Source: Chloroflexota bacterium
GTDB lineage: Bacteria > Chloroflexota > FW602-bin22 > JAMCYS01
Length of the DNA stretch: 5,294 nucleotides
NCBI GenBank assembly: GCA_021847625.1
Contig: JAJZQK010000302.1
Span: 1-5,294, forward strand
Direction: 5' to 3'
The notes under the pieces: model-generated
The model's input: the letters and a program-made list of their open reading frames with translations, nothing else
Database searches by the model: none
Told to the model about the DNA's origin: nothing
Translations under genes and position numbers: made by a program
Part shown: positions 4,773 through 5,294 of the stretch, one piece after another
Layout: every line of letters begins with the position of its first letter
How positions within the stretch are numbered: position 1 is the stretch's first letter

Positions 4773-5294
4773 GTGGCAGGCTTCACCAGCGACCCCTTCA
4801 CCACCATACCGGACGCGGCCCTGGAGGCGGATGCGCGCCAGAGCGCGGCCGACGACTGGGCCTCGAAGCAGCGGGCGAACGTTGCCCAGATGTGGGCTGA
4901 CAACGCCCGTGCGGAGGCTCAACAGCTGTTCGGCGGGCTGGGGTCGCTGGTGGGGCAGGCCGGGGAGGCCATCGGCGGGGCGGCAGGCCAGGTGGGGCAG
5001 GCCGCGGGTAACGCCCTCGGTGCCGTCTCCCAGGCGAGCGACGTGCTGACGGCGAAGCCGCTGCGGGAGGGGATCGTCGGCGGGATCGGGGACATAGTGC
5101 GTTCTGCCCCTGCCGCCCAGCTAGTCGCTCCCCCCACCGGCGAGGAGCAGGCCCAGCAGGTCCAGACCAGCCCCGGCGCGAGCCTGATAGCGGGGACCCT
5201 CAATAGGTATGTCCCAGCCGAGAACCAGCAGCAGCAGGAGGAGATCAACCGGCTTGCCCTCGCGGGCGGCGGGCTGGCCATGGGGATGAGCGGG
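4773..5294 (+). CDS. N-terminal part of an uncharacterised virion-type protein, GTG start (partial, 174 codons seen)
   Basis: The frame is open from GTG 4773 to the window end, with G/C-rich third positions and a good GAGG site, so the gene is real and 3'-truncated. I do not recognise the family. Residues 1-52 are soluble and helical, rich in Ala, Asp and Gln (ADARQSAADDWASKQRANVA; two Trp, W29 and W41). Residues 53-92 form an almost uncharged Gly/Ala/Gln segment. Its glycines at 57, 61, 64, 68, 72, 75, 79 and 83 repeat every 11 residues, so they fall on one helix face. A basic stretch (TAKPLREGIVGGIGDIVRS) follows, then a Pro/Gln-rich linker. A second helical part begins near PAENQQQQEEINRLAL and ends in a Gly-rich segment at the edge. 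By position and composition it may be an internal (ejection) or other large structural protein. A scaffold or membrane-active protein is also possible. There is no N-terminal signal peptide. Confidence 0.72.
   Translation, partial: MAGFTSDPFTTIPDAALEADARQSAADDWASKQRANVAQMWADNARAEAQQLFGGLGSLVGQAGEAIGGAAGQVGQAAGNALGAVSQASDVLTAKPLREGIVGGIGDIVRSAPAAQLVAPPTGEEQAQQVQTSPGASLIAGTLNRYVPAENQQQQEEINRLALAGGGLAMGMSG
4950..5033 (+). repeat. Imperfect 14-codon tandem repeat within the glycine-rich segment
   Basis: Two adjacent 42-base units begin with the identical GTGGGGCAGGCC (4950-4961 and 4992-5003) and end in CAG. They encode VGQAGEAIGGAAGQ and VGQAAGNALGAVSQ. Outside the first 12 bases the DNA has diverged, while the Gly/Ala/Gln pattern is kept. 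This suggests an old internal duplication or selection on composition. Low-complexity coding in GC-rich DNA could also give such a match. Confidence 0.45.

Noticed and set aside
4137..4922. 261-codon minus-strand frame across the small genes
   Set aside because: It spans several + strand genes in different frames and its product is Arg/Ser/Pro/Leu-rich. The + strand frames have ribosome sites and tight junctions.
4687..5049. 120-codon + strand frame overlapping the 60-aa gene and the GTG gene
   Set aside because: The product is extremely Arg/Pro/Ser-rich, typical of the wrong frame in GC-rich DNA. The GTG-started frame has better composition and a ribosome site.

Overview
This window is part of a GC-rich tailed double-stranded DNA bacteriophage (or prophage) genome. 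It covers the DNA-packaging and portal module. Three genes are recognisable: the small terminase subunit (TerS), the large terminase subunit (TerL) and a large portal protein. Every supported gene is on the + strand. The genes are packed end to end, with gaps of 1 to 3 bases or short overlaps, so the stretch reads as one long polycistronic late (morphogenesis) operon. Codon third positions are strongly G/C and Shine-Dalgarno-like G-rich stretches precede most starts, which fits a high-GC bacterial host. Nothing seen here fixes the host genus, and no integrase, attachment site or host gene shows whether this is a free phage or a prophage.

Layout. Positions 1-36 may hold the tail of an unknown upstream gene. 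Positions 56-232 hold a small uncharacterised gene (58 aa). TerS (234-692) starts one base after it. TerL (619-2112) starts inside the end of TerS, and the shared 74 bases are read in two frames. The portal gene (2114-4117) starts one base after TerL. A 96-aa helical protein of unknown function (4114-4404) overlaps the portal stop by four bases (ATGA). Two tiny, very basic, glycine-rich proteins follow (4406-4585, 59 aa; 4587-4769, 60 aa). A GTG-initiated gene starts at 4773 and runs off the window end. Its N-terminus is rich in Ala, Gly and Gln and contains a regular glycine-spaced helix.

How the genes work together. TerS is expected to recognise the packaging site and load TerL. TerL is the ATP-driven motor and nuclease that cuts concatemeric DNA and pumps it through the portal ring at one vertex of the prohead. 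The small genes after the portal are probably minor virion or head-assembly factors, inferred from position only. Scaffold, maturation protease and major capsid genes are not seen and would be expected outside the window.

I find no RNA gene, CRISPR array, insertion sequence, convincing terminator or gene-free stretch over 300 bases. The packaging core is ordinary. The least explained parts are the twin basic mini-proteins, the glycine-periodic helix of the last gene, and an 18-bp inverted repeat inside the 96-aa gene.
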